64,000 bases of DNA from an uncultured Deferribacteraceae bacterium. Its GTDB lineage: Bacteria > Chrysiogenota > Deferribacteres > Deferribacterales > Mucispirillaceae. Positions 28,145 through 37,462 of the stretch are shown here, piece by piece; the first letter of the stretch is position 1; each line of letters opens with the position of its first letter. Position numbers and translations under genes: made by a program. The notes under the pieces were generated by a model. It saw only the letters and a list, made by a program, of their open reading frames with translations, was not told the origin of the DNA and did no database searches. The stretch spans positions 16,122 to 80,121 of the forward strand of contig CAMRCY010000005.1 in NCBI GenBank assembly GCA_947041165.1, read 5' to 3'.

Positions 28145-28718
28145 AAAAACAATATACTGTTTCTCAATTTTTATATTAATGAATTTATTTGCGAACATAC
28201 TTGTTCATAAAAAAGTTTATGCATCAAGTTGGGTAACTTTTAATAATACAGTAGCATATTATCTTGAAGGTGCTGAAAATAATAATATCACTTACGATAT
28301 GGGACTCACTGTTGGACTGCAACCATTAAACTATCTTGCTTTTACAATCGACGGATCTACAACCGTGACTAATAATGATTGGAGAGTTAGTCGATTTTCA
28401 TTCAATATTGTGTCTGTTGGAAAAATTAAACCAAATTCTTTAGATTATTATCCATATATAGGTATCGGTTTCGGTGTGATATATGCACAAGAATCTATCA
28501 CAATGGATAACTCTTATGAACGATTTAATGCATCTGGAATAGGCTTCAATATGCCTGTTATGGCTGGAATTCATTTTAGTCTGCAACGTGTAATGCTGAC
28601 TGTAGATATCAGATATGTATACTCTACTGCTGAGCTAAATTATAAATACTCTAAACATAAATATGAAAAAGATTACGGTGGATTTACAGGATCAATCGGA
28701 ATAGGTTATATATTTTAA
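28137..28718 (+). CDS. Small outer-membrane beta-barrel protein
   Basis: 193 residues from a GTG at 28137 with AAGGGG about 12 nt upstream; a TTG at 28080 would place a charged stretch before the signal peptide. The signal peptide (about 1-31) ends KVYA-SS. The mature protein has alternating strands with the aromatic-rich pattern YYPYIGIGFGVIYA, VDIRYVYSTAELNYK and the ending GSIGIGYIF, whose C-terminal Phe is the usual barrel-assembly signal. It resembles OmpA/opacity-type 8-strand barrels. Translationally coupled to the YbeD-like gene. Confidence 0.75.
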   Translation: MFKKTIYCFSIFILMNLFANILVHKKVYASSWVTFNNTVAYYLEGAENNNITYDMGLTVGLQPLNYLAFTIDGSTTVTNNDWRVSRFSFNIVSVGKIKPNSLDYYPYIGIGFGVIYAQESITMDNSYERFNASGIGFNMPVMAGIHFSLQRVMLTVDIRYVYSTAELNYKYSKHKYEKDYGGFTGSIGIGYIF

Positions 28719-28744
28719 CAACTGATTTAATTTGAGTTAGATTA

Positions 28745-29006
28745 GTTTTGTGGTTTGTGGTTTGTGGTTTTATATTTGTGGTTTGTATTTTGATGTTTAT
28801 ATTTTATAACTTGTAGCTTGTAGCTTGTAGTTTATAGTTTGTAATTTATACTTTATAACTTATAGTTTGGTAGTTTCAATTTGTAGTTTGAATTTTATAT
28901 TTTATAACTTGTAGTTTGTAATTTATATTTTATAACTTATAATTTACAGTTTGATGTTTATAGTTTATCGCTTGGAGTTTGTAGTTTCAATTTGTAATTT
29001 ATATTT
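28745..29006. repeat. C-poor low-complexity repeat tract (GTTTGTGGTTT / CTTGTAGTTTGTA)
   Basis: About 260 bp on the plus strand built from T, G and A with very little C. It starts with GTGGTTTGTGGTTTGTGGTT and drifts to CTTGTAGCTTGTAGCTTGTA and TTTATATTTTATAACTTATA units of about 12 and 30 bp. It lies between the convergent barrel gene and comM. I see no hairpin terminator. Confidence 0.85.
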
Positions 29007-29122
29007 CGCACTAATATATCTTAGAGATATTTTTTGTAATCCCAAATCATTAAATCAACACAGCACTTGTTAATATTGTACTAATATTATAGGTTGTAAT
29101 ATTAGTTAATATTTATCACCTA

Positions 29123-30664
29123 TTAATTCGCATCATTAAATCTATACTGCAAAGATTCCAATATATGTGTTTTACCGATATCGGTATCGCCTGAAATATC
29201 TGCAATTGTTCTTGCTGTTTTAATCACTTTAGAGTATGCTCTTGCTGACAAATTATAACTCTTTAATGCTTTATATAAAATATCTTCAGCCTCAGTTGTT
29301 AACACACAAAATTTCTTTATATCCTTTTCACCCATATCTGAATTGAAATTTATATTAGTATCAACAAATCTTTCAATCTGTATCTCGTGTGCTTTCATCA
29401 CTCGCTCTCTAATAATTTTAGAGCTCTCACCCTTTTTTAATGAGATAAGATCATCATGTGCAACTGAAGAAATATGAATGTGCATATCTATCCTATCTAA
29501 CAGAGGCCCTGATAATTTTGCTCTATATCTATCGATTGCTGTTCTTGAACAGATACACTCTTTACTGCTATCGCCGTAATATCCACACGGACATGGGTTC
29601 ATTGCACCTATCAACATAAAGTTTGCTGGATAGGTAACAGTTCTGCCTGCTCTTGCAATTGTTACTTCTCGATCTTCTAATGGCTGACGTAAAACTTCTA
29701 AAACATTTTTATCAAACTCAAGCATCTCATCGAGAAATAAAACACCTGCATTCGCAATCGATACCTGTCCTGGAGTAGCCTTACTTCCACCACCGATAAT
29801 CGCAACATTACTCGCTGTATGGTGAGGAGATATAAACGGCCTCGTACACACTAAATCATTCTGTCTTTTTAATAATCCTGCTATTGAATGGATCTTAGTG
29901 GTCTCTAATGACTCGTTAAATGTTAAGGGAGGCAAAATTGATGGAACTCGTTTCGCCATCATCGTTTTACCAGATCCTGGTGAGCCTATCATAATAATAT
30001 TATGCCTGCCTGCCGCTGCAATCTCTATCGCTCTGCAACCTGCAAATTGTCCTTTAACATCTTCAAAATCATGCTCGTAATCTATATCATAGCTATCCAC
30101 TATCTCCATATCGCTACGTTGTGGAATTAATAATTTTTCATTTTTTAAATGGTGTATAATGTCTTGGAGATTATCTGAATGATAGATATTTATGTTATCT
30201 ATAAATAGTGCTTCTTTAAGATTGCCTGAAGGTAAGATAACATTCTTAAAGCCGTTTTTTTTGCTGTATTCAACAATAGGCAGAACACCTGAAACTGATC
30301 TTAATTTTCCATCAAGAGATAGTTCACCTAAAATAACAGTGTCTTCAACCTCTTTATTATCTATATACCCAGCAGCAATTAGTAAGCCGATCGCTATTCC
30401 TAAATCAAAATGAGTTCCCTCTTTTCTGAAATCTGCTGGTGCTAAATTGATTACAATAGGTTTTCCAAATAAATTATATCCTAGGTTTTTGAGTGCTGAA
30501 CGCACACGCTCACGACTCTCTTTAACAGAGTTTTCAACAAGTCCTACAATAGAAAATTGAGGCATTCCTTGATTTGAAATATCAACTTCTATATCTACCT
30601 TTAATGAATCTATACCTAGTAGGTAAGATGAGTTAACTTTTCCAAACAACTGCTGTGCCCCCAA
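29123..30664 (-). CDS. comM: YifB/ComM-family Mg-chelatase-like AAA+ ATPase
   Basis: 513 residues, full length. The N-terminal domain (1-190) has VDISNQGMPQFSIVGL and the ESRERVRSAL segment typical of ComM. Walker A is GSPGSGKTMMAKR (about 228-240), Walker B is VLFLDEM, and the Cys-containing insert NPCPCGYYGD follows. The C-terminal helical lid has YNLSARAYSKVIKTARTIAD. ComM is a branch-migration helicase that aids integration of taken-up DNA in Vibrio and Acinetobacter. No competence gene is adjacent. Confidence 0.93.
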   Translation of the reverse strand: MGAQQLFGKVNSSYLLGIDSLKVDIEVDISNQGMPQFSIVGLVENSVKESRERVRSALKNLGYNLFGKPIVINLAPADFRKEGTHFDLGIAIGLLIAAGYIDNKEVEDTVILGELSLDGKLRSVSGVLPIVEYSKKNGFKNVILPSGNLKEALFIDNINIYHSDNLQDIIHHLKNEKLLIPQRSDMEIVDSYDIDYEHDFEDVKGQFAGCRAIEIAAAGRHNIIMIGSPGSGKTMMAKRVPSILPPLTFNESLETTKIHSIAGLLKRQNDLVCTRPFISPHHTASNVAIIGGGSKATPGQVSIANAGVLFLDEMLEFDKNVLEVLRQPLEDREVTIARAGRTVTYPANFMLIGAMNPCPCGYYGDSSKECICSRTAIDRYRAKLSGPLLDRIDMHIHISSVAHDDLISLKKGESSKIIRERVMKAHEIQIERFVDTNINFNSDMGEKDIKKFCVLTTEAEDILYKALKSYNLSARAYSKVIKTARTIADISGDTDIGKTHILESLQYRFNDAN

Positions 30665-30713
30665 AAGATCTTATCTACAACTTGATCTACCTTTAATCTA
30701 TCTATGACTTGCA

Positions 30714-31070
30714 CATAACATGAATTAACTTTTCAAACAACTTTTACTACACAAAAATTTTATATAATACATTAGCCATCTACTACCAATACATAACATG
30801 AATTAACTTTTCAAACAATTTTTACTTCACAAATATCGTATATAATACATTAGCCATATACTACCAATACATAACATGAATTAACTTTTCAAACAACTTT
30901 TACTTCACAAATATCGTATATAACACATTAATCACATACTACCAATACATAACATGAATTAGCTTTTCAAACAATTTTTACTTCACAAAAATCGTATATA
31001 ATACCTTAACCATATACTACCAATACATAACATGAATTAACTTTTCAAACAACTTTTACTATCCCAAAAA
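30714..31070. repeat. 78-bp tandem repeat, about 4.6 copies
   Basis: CATAACATGAATTAACTTTT begins at 30714, 30792, 30870, 30948 (TTAGC variant) and 31026, with exact 78-bp spacing and few differences. Although 78 is a multiple of three, all six frames have stops. It fills the region between the sppA stop (31142, minus strand) and the comM start. Confidence 0.93.
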
Positions 31071-31141
31071 ATATTACGCATACATATTGATATAGTTACT
31101 TTACAATATTTAATTGAGATATTGCTCGTTCTATTTTTCAA

Positions 31142-31999
31142 CTATTTCATTAAAAAATAAAATCTTGTACCATTATTTGTTTCAATTAATGTGTCTAGTC
31201 CTGTACCTTCAACTAATTTATCTAGAAATTTTTTCTTCTCTTTATATTCATAAAGCTCTAGTTTATCATTTTCTAACTCGATCTTCATATCAACAAATGC
31301 ATCGTTATATGAACCTAGATTATCAATTAACTTTAATTTCTCTGCCATGTTACCTGTAAAAATTCTGCCGTCTGCAATCTCTTTCACAACATCAACTTGT
31401 AGGTTTCTTCTTGATGCAACAGCATTAACAAATTGTTCGTACATATCGTTTATAACTTCCATCATCAACGCTGTTTCCTCTTCTGTCATCGTTTTATCTG
31501 GATTACCGATATCTTTAAATTTACCACTTTTTAACACGACACTCTTTATACCGATCTTATCAAAAAGCTCTTCCATATTCACAAGGCTCATAATAACTCC
31601 GATCGAACCTGTGATAGTTGTTGGCATTGCATAAATTTTATCAGCTCCTAAAGCAATAAGATATCCGCCTGATGCTGCAACTGAATCCATCGCTATATAC
31701 ACAGGTTTTTCTATCGTCATAATATAATTATAAATATTAAACGATGGAGTGATCGCACCACCTGGTGAGTTCACCTTAATAATGATACCTTTAACTTTTT
31801 CACTTTTCACAAGTTTATCTATTTTCGCAATAAATATATCACTCTCAAGTATCTGTCCACTAAAATCTATAGTAGCTATAACATCTTTATCTATCATATC
31901 TTCAGGTGTTATTTCTATACCTAATATAGTAAACAAATTCTGAAATATAAAAACTACAGCCAATAAAATAATTAACCCTTTAACAACTCTTCTGAACAT
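31142..31999 (-). CDS. sppA: Signal peptide peptidase SppA, short form
   Basis: 285 residues with one N-terminal membrane helix. The S49 peptidase pattern is clear: IIIKVNSPGGAITPSFNIY, the nucleophile region SVAASGGYLIALGADKIYAM (Ser near 108), TTITGSIGVIMS, and VVLKSGKFKDIGNPDK, which holds the general-base Lys. The short 67K-half type works as an oligomer on membrane-retained signal peptides. It lies after rpsA in the same direction but behind a terminator. Confidence 0.92.
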   Translation of the reverse strand: MFRRVVKGLIILLAVVFIFQNLFTILGIEITPEDMIDKDVIATIDFSGQILESDIFIAKIDKLVKSEKVKGIIIKVNSPGGAITPSFNIYNYIMTIEKPVYIAMDSVAASGGYLIALGADKIYAMPTTITGSIGVIMSLVNMEELFDKIGIKSVVLKSGKFKDIGNPDKTMTEEETALMMEVINDMYEQFVNAVASRRNLQVDVVKEIADGRIFTGNMAEKLKLIDNLGSYNDAFVDMKIELENDKLELYEYKEKKKFLDKLVEGTGLDTLIETNNGTRFYFLMK

Positions 32000-32032
32000 T
32001 TATACACCCTTTTTAGATAATAATTTTAACGC

Positions 32033-32058
32033 AAAAAAAAGCACCTTGAGGTGCCTTT
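32033..32058 (-). terminator. Rho-independent terminator after rpsA
   Basis: Read on the minus strand: AAAGGCACC, loop TCAA, GGTGCTTTT, then further T residues. It ends the leftward rpsA transcript 15 bp after the stop, before sppA. Confidence 0.9.
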
Positions 32059-32072
32059 ATAATTTATAAGAT

Positions 32073-33734
32073 CTACTTCTCTTCAAATTTATCTTTCAGT
32101 ATCGAACCGAATGAGAAGCCACTATCACTTACTGTAAGCTTCTTCATATACTCTTTCGTATCCTTAACTTCCGCATCTTGTAAATATCTTTTTATTGATA
32201 ATGTGATTAATCTGTTTTTAAAATCAACTTTAAAAACTTGTGCAGTAATCATCTCTCCTTCTTTATATTTATCAAATGAAGGACGTGCTGGATCTAAATC
32301 TTGAGCTGATAGAAAACCTTTAAGCTTCATAGCTAACTCTACTTCAATTCCTGTTTTGCTAATTGTTACTATAGGAGCTGTTACAACCTTACCTTGTGGG
32401 AAAAGTTTTCCAACATCTGCCCATGGATTATCTTCAAGATGTTTAACACTTAAACTTATTCTCTCCCTCTCTTCATCCACTCTCATAATTTTTGCTTCGA
32501 TTTCATCGCCAATTTTATAAAGATCGTTAATATTACCGATCTTCTCATCCCATGAAACATCACTATTTCTTATAAGACCATCAATAATTGAACCGAAATC
32601 TAAAAAGATACCAAAATCTGTGATTGATTTAACTGTACCTTTAACAATAGATCCCTCTGGATGATCTTTAGCAATACTCTTCCATGGATTATCATGCATA
32701 GCTTTAAGAGATAAAATAACTTTATTGTTAGCTTCATCGTAACCGATAACTCTACACTCAACTCTATCTTTTACTGAAATCTGATTTCTTGCATTCTTTA
32801 ACCAACTGATCTCTTCATAAGAAATCAATCCATCAACATGATTATCAAGCTCTACAACATAACCACTTCGCTTTCTTGTTACTACTGTTCCTGAAATAGT
32901 TGCATCTATTGGAGCTGTTTCTTTCACTGCTTCCCAAGGATTTGTTGTCAACTGTTTCATTCCTAAAGTTATCTTCATAAGATCTTCTTTTACATCAGTG
33001 ATAACAGCCTCAACTGTATCTCCAACTTCAAGATATTTAGCTACATCATGAATTCTTTGCCATGCAATATCATTCTTATGCAGAAAGCCATCAATACCAC
33101 CTAGATCAATAAATGCACCGTAAACTTTTATAACTTTTACAGTACCCTTAACTTTATCACCTACTTTTAAACCTGCAAAAACTTCTGCTTTCTTCTGATC
33201 TTTCTCTATCTTCAAATAGTTTCGTGGTGAAACTAATATTGATTTACGCTTGCCTTCACCAAATTTTAATATAGACGCTTTATAAGTTGTGCCGATTATC
33301 TTCTTATCACTATCAACCTTTTCTGCCTCAATATGAGTTAATGGAATAAACGCATCAATATCGCCAACTTTACCGATATAACCTTTATCAACTTTGCCTG
33401 TGATCTTAACAGATACTGCAGAACCTATACCCTCAACTTTTAAAGCATCCCATGCTGAATCAGAATCAGCTGGTGATTTTGATAACTTAACATAAGAGCC
33501 TCCGAAAAAAGATATTACTGTAAGCTCTACTGCATCATCAACATTTATAGTATCAAACTCTGATCTATCTACGATACCCTCTGTTTTATATCCAAAGTCT
33601 ACAATTACACTATCAGAAGAAACTTTTACAACTACCCCTTTTATAAGGTCTCCACGCGTTGGTTGACGAAGTGACTCACTTATCAGTGTCTCAAAATCTT
33701 CCATACCTTCAAAATTGATATCATCTTGACTCAT
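32073..33734 (-). CDS. rpsA: 30S ribosomal protein S1
   Basis: 553 residues with six S1 (OB-fold) repeats, the standard count for long S1. Examples are GDLIKGVVVKVSSDSVIVDF (repeat 1), GDKVKGTVKVIKVYGAFIDL (repeat 3) and GSIVKGTVKSITDFGIFLDF (repeat 5), the latter followed by SDVSWDEKIGN. The NPW motif (NPWEAV, NPWKSI, NPWADV) marks repeat boundaries. It binds mRNA and helps initiation on leaders with weak ribosome binding sites. It follows ispH by 68 bp, the ispH-rpsA order found in several phyla. Confidence 0.95.
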   Translation of the reverse strand: MSQDDINFEGMEDFETLISESLRQPTRGDLIKGVVVKVSSDSVIVDFGYKTEGIVDRSEFDTINVDDAVELTVISFFGGSYVKLSKSPADSDSAWDALKVEGIGSAVSVKITGKVDKGYIGKVGDIDAFIPLTHIEAEKVDSDKKIIGTTYKASILKFGEGKRKSILVSPRNYLKIEKDQKKAEVFAGLKVGDKVKGTVKVIKVYGAFIDLGGIDGFLHKNDIAWQRIHDVAKYLEVGDTVEAVITDVKEDLMKITLGMKQLTTNPWEAVKETAPIDATISGTVVTRKRSGYVVELDNHVDGLISYEEISWLKNARNQISVKDRVECRVIGYDEANNKVILSLKAMHDNPWKSIAKDHPEGSIVKGTVKSITDFGIFLDFGSIIDGLIRNSDVSWDEKIGNINDLYKIGDEIEAKIMRVDEERERISLSVKHLEDNPWADVGKLFPQGKVVTAPIVTISKTGIEVELAMKLKGFLSAQDLDPARPSFDKYKEGEMITAQVFKVDFKNRLITLSIKRYLQDAEVKDTKEYMKKLTVSDSGFSFGSILKDKFEEK

Positions 33735-33802
33735 ATTAACAAACCTCTGTAAATTCTATAAGAACATTATTTCTAAATTTATAATTTATAATTAAAGACT
33801 AA

Positions 33803-34651
33803 CTAATCCGATATACCGAAAGAACTGTATATACGATCTCGTACAGCATAAACAAATTCATTAGGGGTTGAAGCACCAGCCGTTAAGCCGATAAGATCAC
33901 TCTCTTTCAATAATGAAAGATCAAGTTCCTCTGGAATTTCTATATGTTGAGTTCTACTACATAGCTCACTACATATTTCATATAGTCTACGTGTATTAGC
34001 TGAATTTTTACCACCGACTACTATTACAATATCTGCACGTGATGCTAAATCTAACGCATCTTCTTGACGATTCTGTGTCGCAGAGCAAATCGTATCTGAC
34101 ACATCAAGTCTATCACACTTTTTTCCTAATTTAAAGGACAAATCTTTAAACAATTCTTTATTTTGGGTTGTCTGAGACATAATACCGTAATGTTTGCCAT
34201 ATCCTATCTCTTCTAGCCCTGCAATATCAGATATAATCTTATACTCAGAACTTACATAGCTGACTATAGAAAGAACCTCTGGATGATCCTTTTCTCCATA
34301 TATCACTAAAAGATCTACATCATTAGATAACCGCTCTGCCTCTTTTTGTGCTGTTAACACAAATGGACACGTCGCATCAATTAACTTTGATGATCTTGAC
34401 TCTATCTCTACTATATCCTCGCGTGTTGCTCCATGTGAGCGTACAATAACTGTATCTGTATCTTTAATATCATCTAGCTTAGATAGAACTTCTACGCCAT
34501 CTAATCGTAACTTTTCAACAACTTGTGGATTGTGGATTATAGGACCGTAAGTCTTAACCGATTCCTCTGAAACTGTCGCCTCTGATACTATATCTATCGC
34601 TCGCTTTACACCAAAACAACAACCTGAATGTTTAGCTATCTCTACTTTCAT
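33803..34651 (-). CDS. ispH: 4-hydroxy-3-methylbut-2-enyl diphosphate reductase
   Basis: 282 residues. The three cluster cysteines are in HSGCCFGVKRA (Cys12), DATCPFV (near 94) and SDTICSATQNRQ (near 191). Other signatures are THGPIIHNPQVVEKL-like and GVTAGASTPNEF-like segments (here YGPIIHNPQVVE and GLTAGASTPNEF). It makes IPP and DMAPP in the last step of the MEP pathway. It directly abuts cmk (1 nt), so the two are co-translated. Confidence 0.95.
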   Translation of the reverse strand: MKVEIAKHSGCCFGVKRAIDIVSEATVSEESVKTYGPIIHNPQVVEKLRLDGVEVLSKLDDIKDTDTVIVRSHGATREDIVEIESRSSKLIDATCPFVLTAQKEAERLSNDVDLLVIYGEKDHPEVLSIVSYVSSEYKIISDIAGLEEIGYGKHYGIMSQTTQNKELFKDLSFKLGKKCDRLDVSDTICSATQNRQEDALDLASRADIVIVVGGKNSANTRRLYEICSELCSRTQHIEIPEELDLSLLKESDLIGLTAGASTPNEFVYAVRDRIYSSFGISD

Positions 34652-35302
34652 CTATCCTCTTTTCTCAACAATAAGCTTACCTATTTCAAATATAACTTCA
34701 TCTAATGTTAATGCCGTTGTATCAAGTGCATGTGAATCATCTGATTTGACAAGTGGTGCAATATCTCTATTTGAATCGACATCATCACGTTTTATTATAT
34801 CAGCTAAAATTTCATCATAGCTTTTATCTGTAACACCTTGAACCTCTGCATATCTTCTTTTTGCTCGCTCTTCAACTGATGCTGTTAGAAAAATCTTCAC
34901 ATCAGCGTTAGGCAACACAACCGTTGTTATATCACGACCTTCCATTATTATATCATTAGATGATGCGATAATCTGTTGCTTAACTGTTAATATCTTTCTT
35001 ATTAATTCATCCGATGATACCGTTGATACAATCGCAGTTATTTCACTGCTTCTTATTATATCCGTTACATCTTCAACTTCTTCGTAACTCTTTAACGATA
35101 ACTTGCTACCGTTATCTGAAAATATAAACTCAACACTTTCTAAAATATCTAAAAGTTTATCTCTATCAAACTTTAATGATAAATATGCAACAGAACGATA
35201 CATAGCACCTGTATCTAAATACATTAGATTATTGTCTATAGCAACTCTCTTGCAAACTGTACTTTTACCAGAACCTGCTGGACCATCTACTGCAACTTGC
35301 AT
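34652..35302 (-). CDS. cmk: Cytidylate kinase
   Basis: 216 residues. P-loop VDGPAGSGKSTVCKRVA at the N-terminus, YLDTGAMYRSVAYL (CMP site), and MEGRDITTVVLPNADVKIFL are the Cmk signatures. It phosphorylates CMP and dCMP. It lies between aroA and ispH with gaps of 6 nt and 0 nt. The order aroA-cmk-ispH-rpsA is a widely kept cluster. Confidence 0.94.
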   Translation of the reverse strand: MQVAVDGPAGSGKSTVCKRVAIDNNLMYLDTGAMYRSVAYLSLKFDRDKLLDILESVEFIFSDNGSKLSLKSYEEVEDVTDIIRSSEITAIVSTVSSDELIRKILTVKQQIIASSNDIIMEGRDITTVVLPNADVKIFLTASVEERAKRRYAEVQGVTDKSYDEILADIIKRDDVDSNRDIAPLVKSDDSHALDTTALTLDEVIFEIGKLIVEKRG

Positions 35303-35308
35303 ATATTA

Positions 35309-36592
35309 TCACACTTCCTCTAAACTTATTATATCAACTATAAACTCAGGATATGACACATTTAGACAATCAATATCATCTAACAATATATCTATACCAA
35401 ACTTTTTAGCTAATATTATATTTATCATCGCAATACGATGATCATGATACGATTTAAGTTTCGCACCTTTATTAATTTTCTCTAAAGGATATATCTTCAT
35501 ACCATCATCAAACTCTTCAATCTTTGCACCTAACGCTTTAAAATTTGAAACGATTGCTGATATTCTATCACTCTCTTTAACTCTTAACTCTTTCGCATTT
35601 CTAATCTCAACTGGAGCTTCACTAAATAATGCAGATACTGCTAATACTGGAATTTCATCTATCATATTAGCTATAATATCACCAGTTACCGATCCACCTT
35701 TTAATTTCTGATGCTTAATTCTGATATCACCATACGGTTCAAACGCATCATCTTTCATATCAATATCAATAACTAATCCAAGCGATTTCAGAACCGTCAA
35801 TAAGCCTGTTCTAGTTTTATTTAATCCAACATCTTTTACCGTAATATCTGATCCTTCAAAAATCAATGCTAACGCAATATAATACGCTGCTGATGAAAAA
35901 TCACCAGGCACTGTAAAACTTTGTGCAGATAAACTATCCACCCCTTTCACAGAAATATCATTTCCATCAACTTTCAGATCAGCTCCAAATCTTTTTAACA
36001 TATTCTCTGTATGATCTCTTGTTACAACTTTTTCAATGTATGTTGTTTCACCTTCAAGTTGTAGACCTGCAAGCAACACAGCTGATTTAACTTGTGCAGA
36101 ATTAACTTCTGACTCAATTTTTGTTGAAAACATTTTTGATGGATGAATTGTCATAGGTAGAAAATTGTTATCAACTCTTGCTCTAATATCTGCACCCATC
36201 ATAGATAACGGTTTTATAACTCGACCCATCGGACGTTTAATTAATGACGCATCACCTGTTAATATTGATGTATATTTTGATGGTGATAAAACCCCTGCTA
36301 ACAATCTTGTTGTTGTGCCTGAATTCATACAATTGATAACATTTAACGGTTCTTTGAATTTTTTATATCCATCACTACGAACTGTAAATCTTGTGATTTC
36401 ATTCATCACATCAACACCCATAAACTCAAACGCATTTAATGTTGCAAGAGTATCTGTTGATAGTAACGGTTTATTAATTAAAGTTACACCCTCTGCCATT
36501 GAACCTAATATCAACGCTCTATGTGTGATAGATTTATCTGATGGGACTTCTATCTCACCTATAAATTTTACTGCCTTTTCAAATGTAATCAT
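35309..36592 (-). CDS. aroA: 3-phosphoshikimate 1-carboxyvinyltransferase (EPSP synthase)
   Basis: 427 residues. SDKSITHRALILGSMAEG (residues about 19-36), NCMNSGTTTRLLAG near 86-99, and MIDEIPVLAVSALF with the catalytic Asp near 310. KESDRISAIVSNFKALG and the YHDHRIAMINIILA C-terminal motif complete the fold. It makes EPSP from shikimate 3-phosphate and PEP. The pattern fits the class II group (GTTTRLL, KESDR). Middle gene of the aromatic operon. Confidence 0.95.
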   Translation of the reverse strand: MITFEKAVKFIGEIEVPSDKSITHRALILGSMAEGVTLINKPLLSTDTLATLNAFEFMGVDVMNEITRFTVRSDGYKKFKEPLNVINCMNSGTTTRLLAGVLSPSKYTSILTGDASLIKRPMGRVIKPLSMMGADIRARVDNNFLPMTIHPSKMFSTKIESEVNSAQVKSAVLLAGLQLEGETTYIEKVVTRDHTENMLKRFGADLKVDGNDISVKGVDSLSAQSFTVPGDFSSAAYYIALALIFEGSDITVKDVGLNKTRTGLLTVLKSLGLVIDIDMKDDAFEPYGDIRIKHQKLKGGSVTGDIIANMIDEIPVLAVSALFSEAPVEIRNAKELRVKESDRISAIVSNFKALGAKIEEFDDGMKIYPLEKINKGAKLKSYHDHRIAMINIILAKKFGIDILLDDIDCLNVSYPEFIVDIISLEEV

Positions 36593-36604
36593 TAATCCTT
36601 CCGT

Positions 36605-37462
36605 TTAGTTCAAACTGCTTCTTATATTTCGTATCTCTTCTATCGACTTCTCTATTGATTTAGAATCATCTTTATCTATCATATTTCGCCACTTAGAAAT
36701 TACTGCTTGAAGTGAATCAAGTGACTCTATAATATTACTCTTATTATTAAGAAGTATATCTCGCCACATAACAGGATCGCTCGCTGCAATCCTTGTGAAA
36801 TCCTTAAACCCACCGCCAACATATGCGAAACTATCGTTACTGTGCTCTCTTATAAAATCTATAAGTGAGAACGCTATAACATGAGGTATATGACTTATAT
36901 CTGCCAATATCTTATCGTGTAAATCGTATCTCATCACATCAACATTCATACCGATTAAAGTATGTAAATCTATCAACTGTTTTAAATTATCAAGATCCAC
37001 AGACTCTATCATTATATGTTTTGCGTTTATTAAAATATCTTTATCTGAATTTATAAAACCTGAACTCTCTTTACCTGTGATCGGATGCCCACCTATAAAA
37101 TTTAAATCAAGTTTTGTGGCTAAATCACAGACGCTACCTTTAGTACTCGCTGCATCTGTAATCAACGTAGTAACACCTTTATCTGATAAAAGTTGTAACA
37201 TTTTCAATGTTTCACTAATCGGCAAAGCAAGATATATCAGATCGTACTCGTAACCTAGCAACACATCTATATCATCTGTTACTAGATCAAAAATATCGCT
37301 AACTATCGCACTCTCTAATGCAGATTTACTAATATCATAACCGTTAAGTTTAATACCTTTACTGCTGAAAGCTTTAGATAGAGAGCCACCTATCAAACCT
37401 AAACCAATTACAGCGATATTTTTGATCGGTGTCTTTAGATTACTATGCAACTGTTTTTCCAA
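36605..37462 (-). CDS. tyrA: Prephenate (or arogenate) dehydrogenase
   Basis: 285 residues. NAD(P)-binding motif IAVIGLGLIGGSLSKAF near 17-33, DAASTKGSVCDLA and GGHPITGKESSGF (substrate-binding His), followed by a helical dimerisation domain with YVGGGFKDFTRIAASDPVMW. There is no ACT regulatory domain. It makes the Tyr precursor. The first 20 nt overlap the 3' end of aroF, which implies translational coupling. Confidence 0.93.
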   Translation of the reverse strand: MEKQLHSNLKTPIKNIAVIGLGLIGGSLSKAFSSKGIKLNGYDISKSALESAIVSDIFDLVTDDIDVLLGYEYDLIYLALPISETLKMLQLLSDKGVTTLITDAASTKGSVCDLATKLDLNFIGGHPITGKESSGFINSDKDILINAKHIMIESVDLDNLKQLIDLHTLIGMNVDVMRYDLHDKILADISHIPHVIAFSLIDFIREHSNDSFAYVGGGFKDFTRIAASDPVMWRDILLNNKSNIIESLDSLQAVISKWRNMIDKDDSKSIEKSIEEIRNIRSSLN

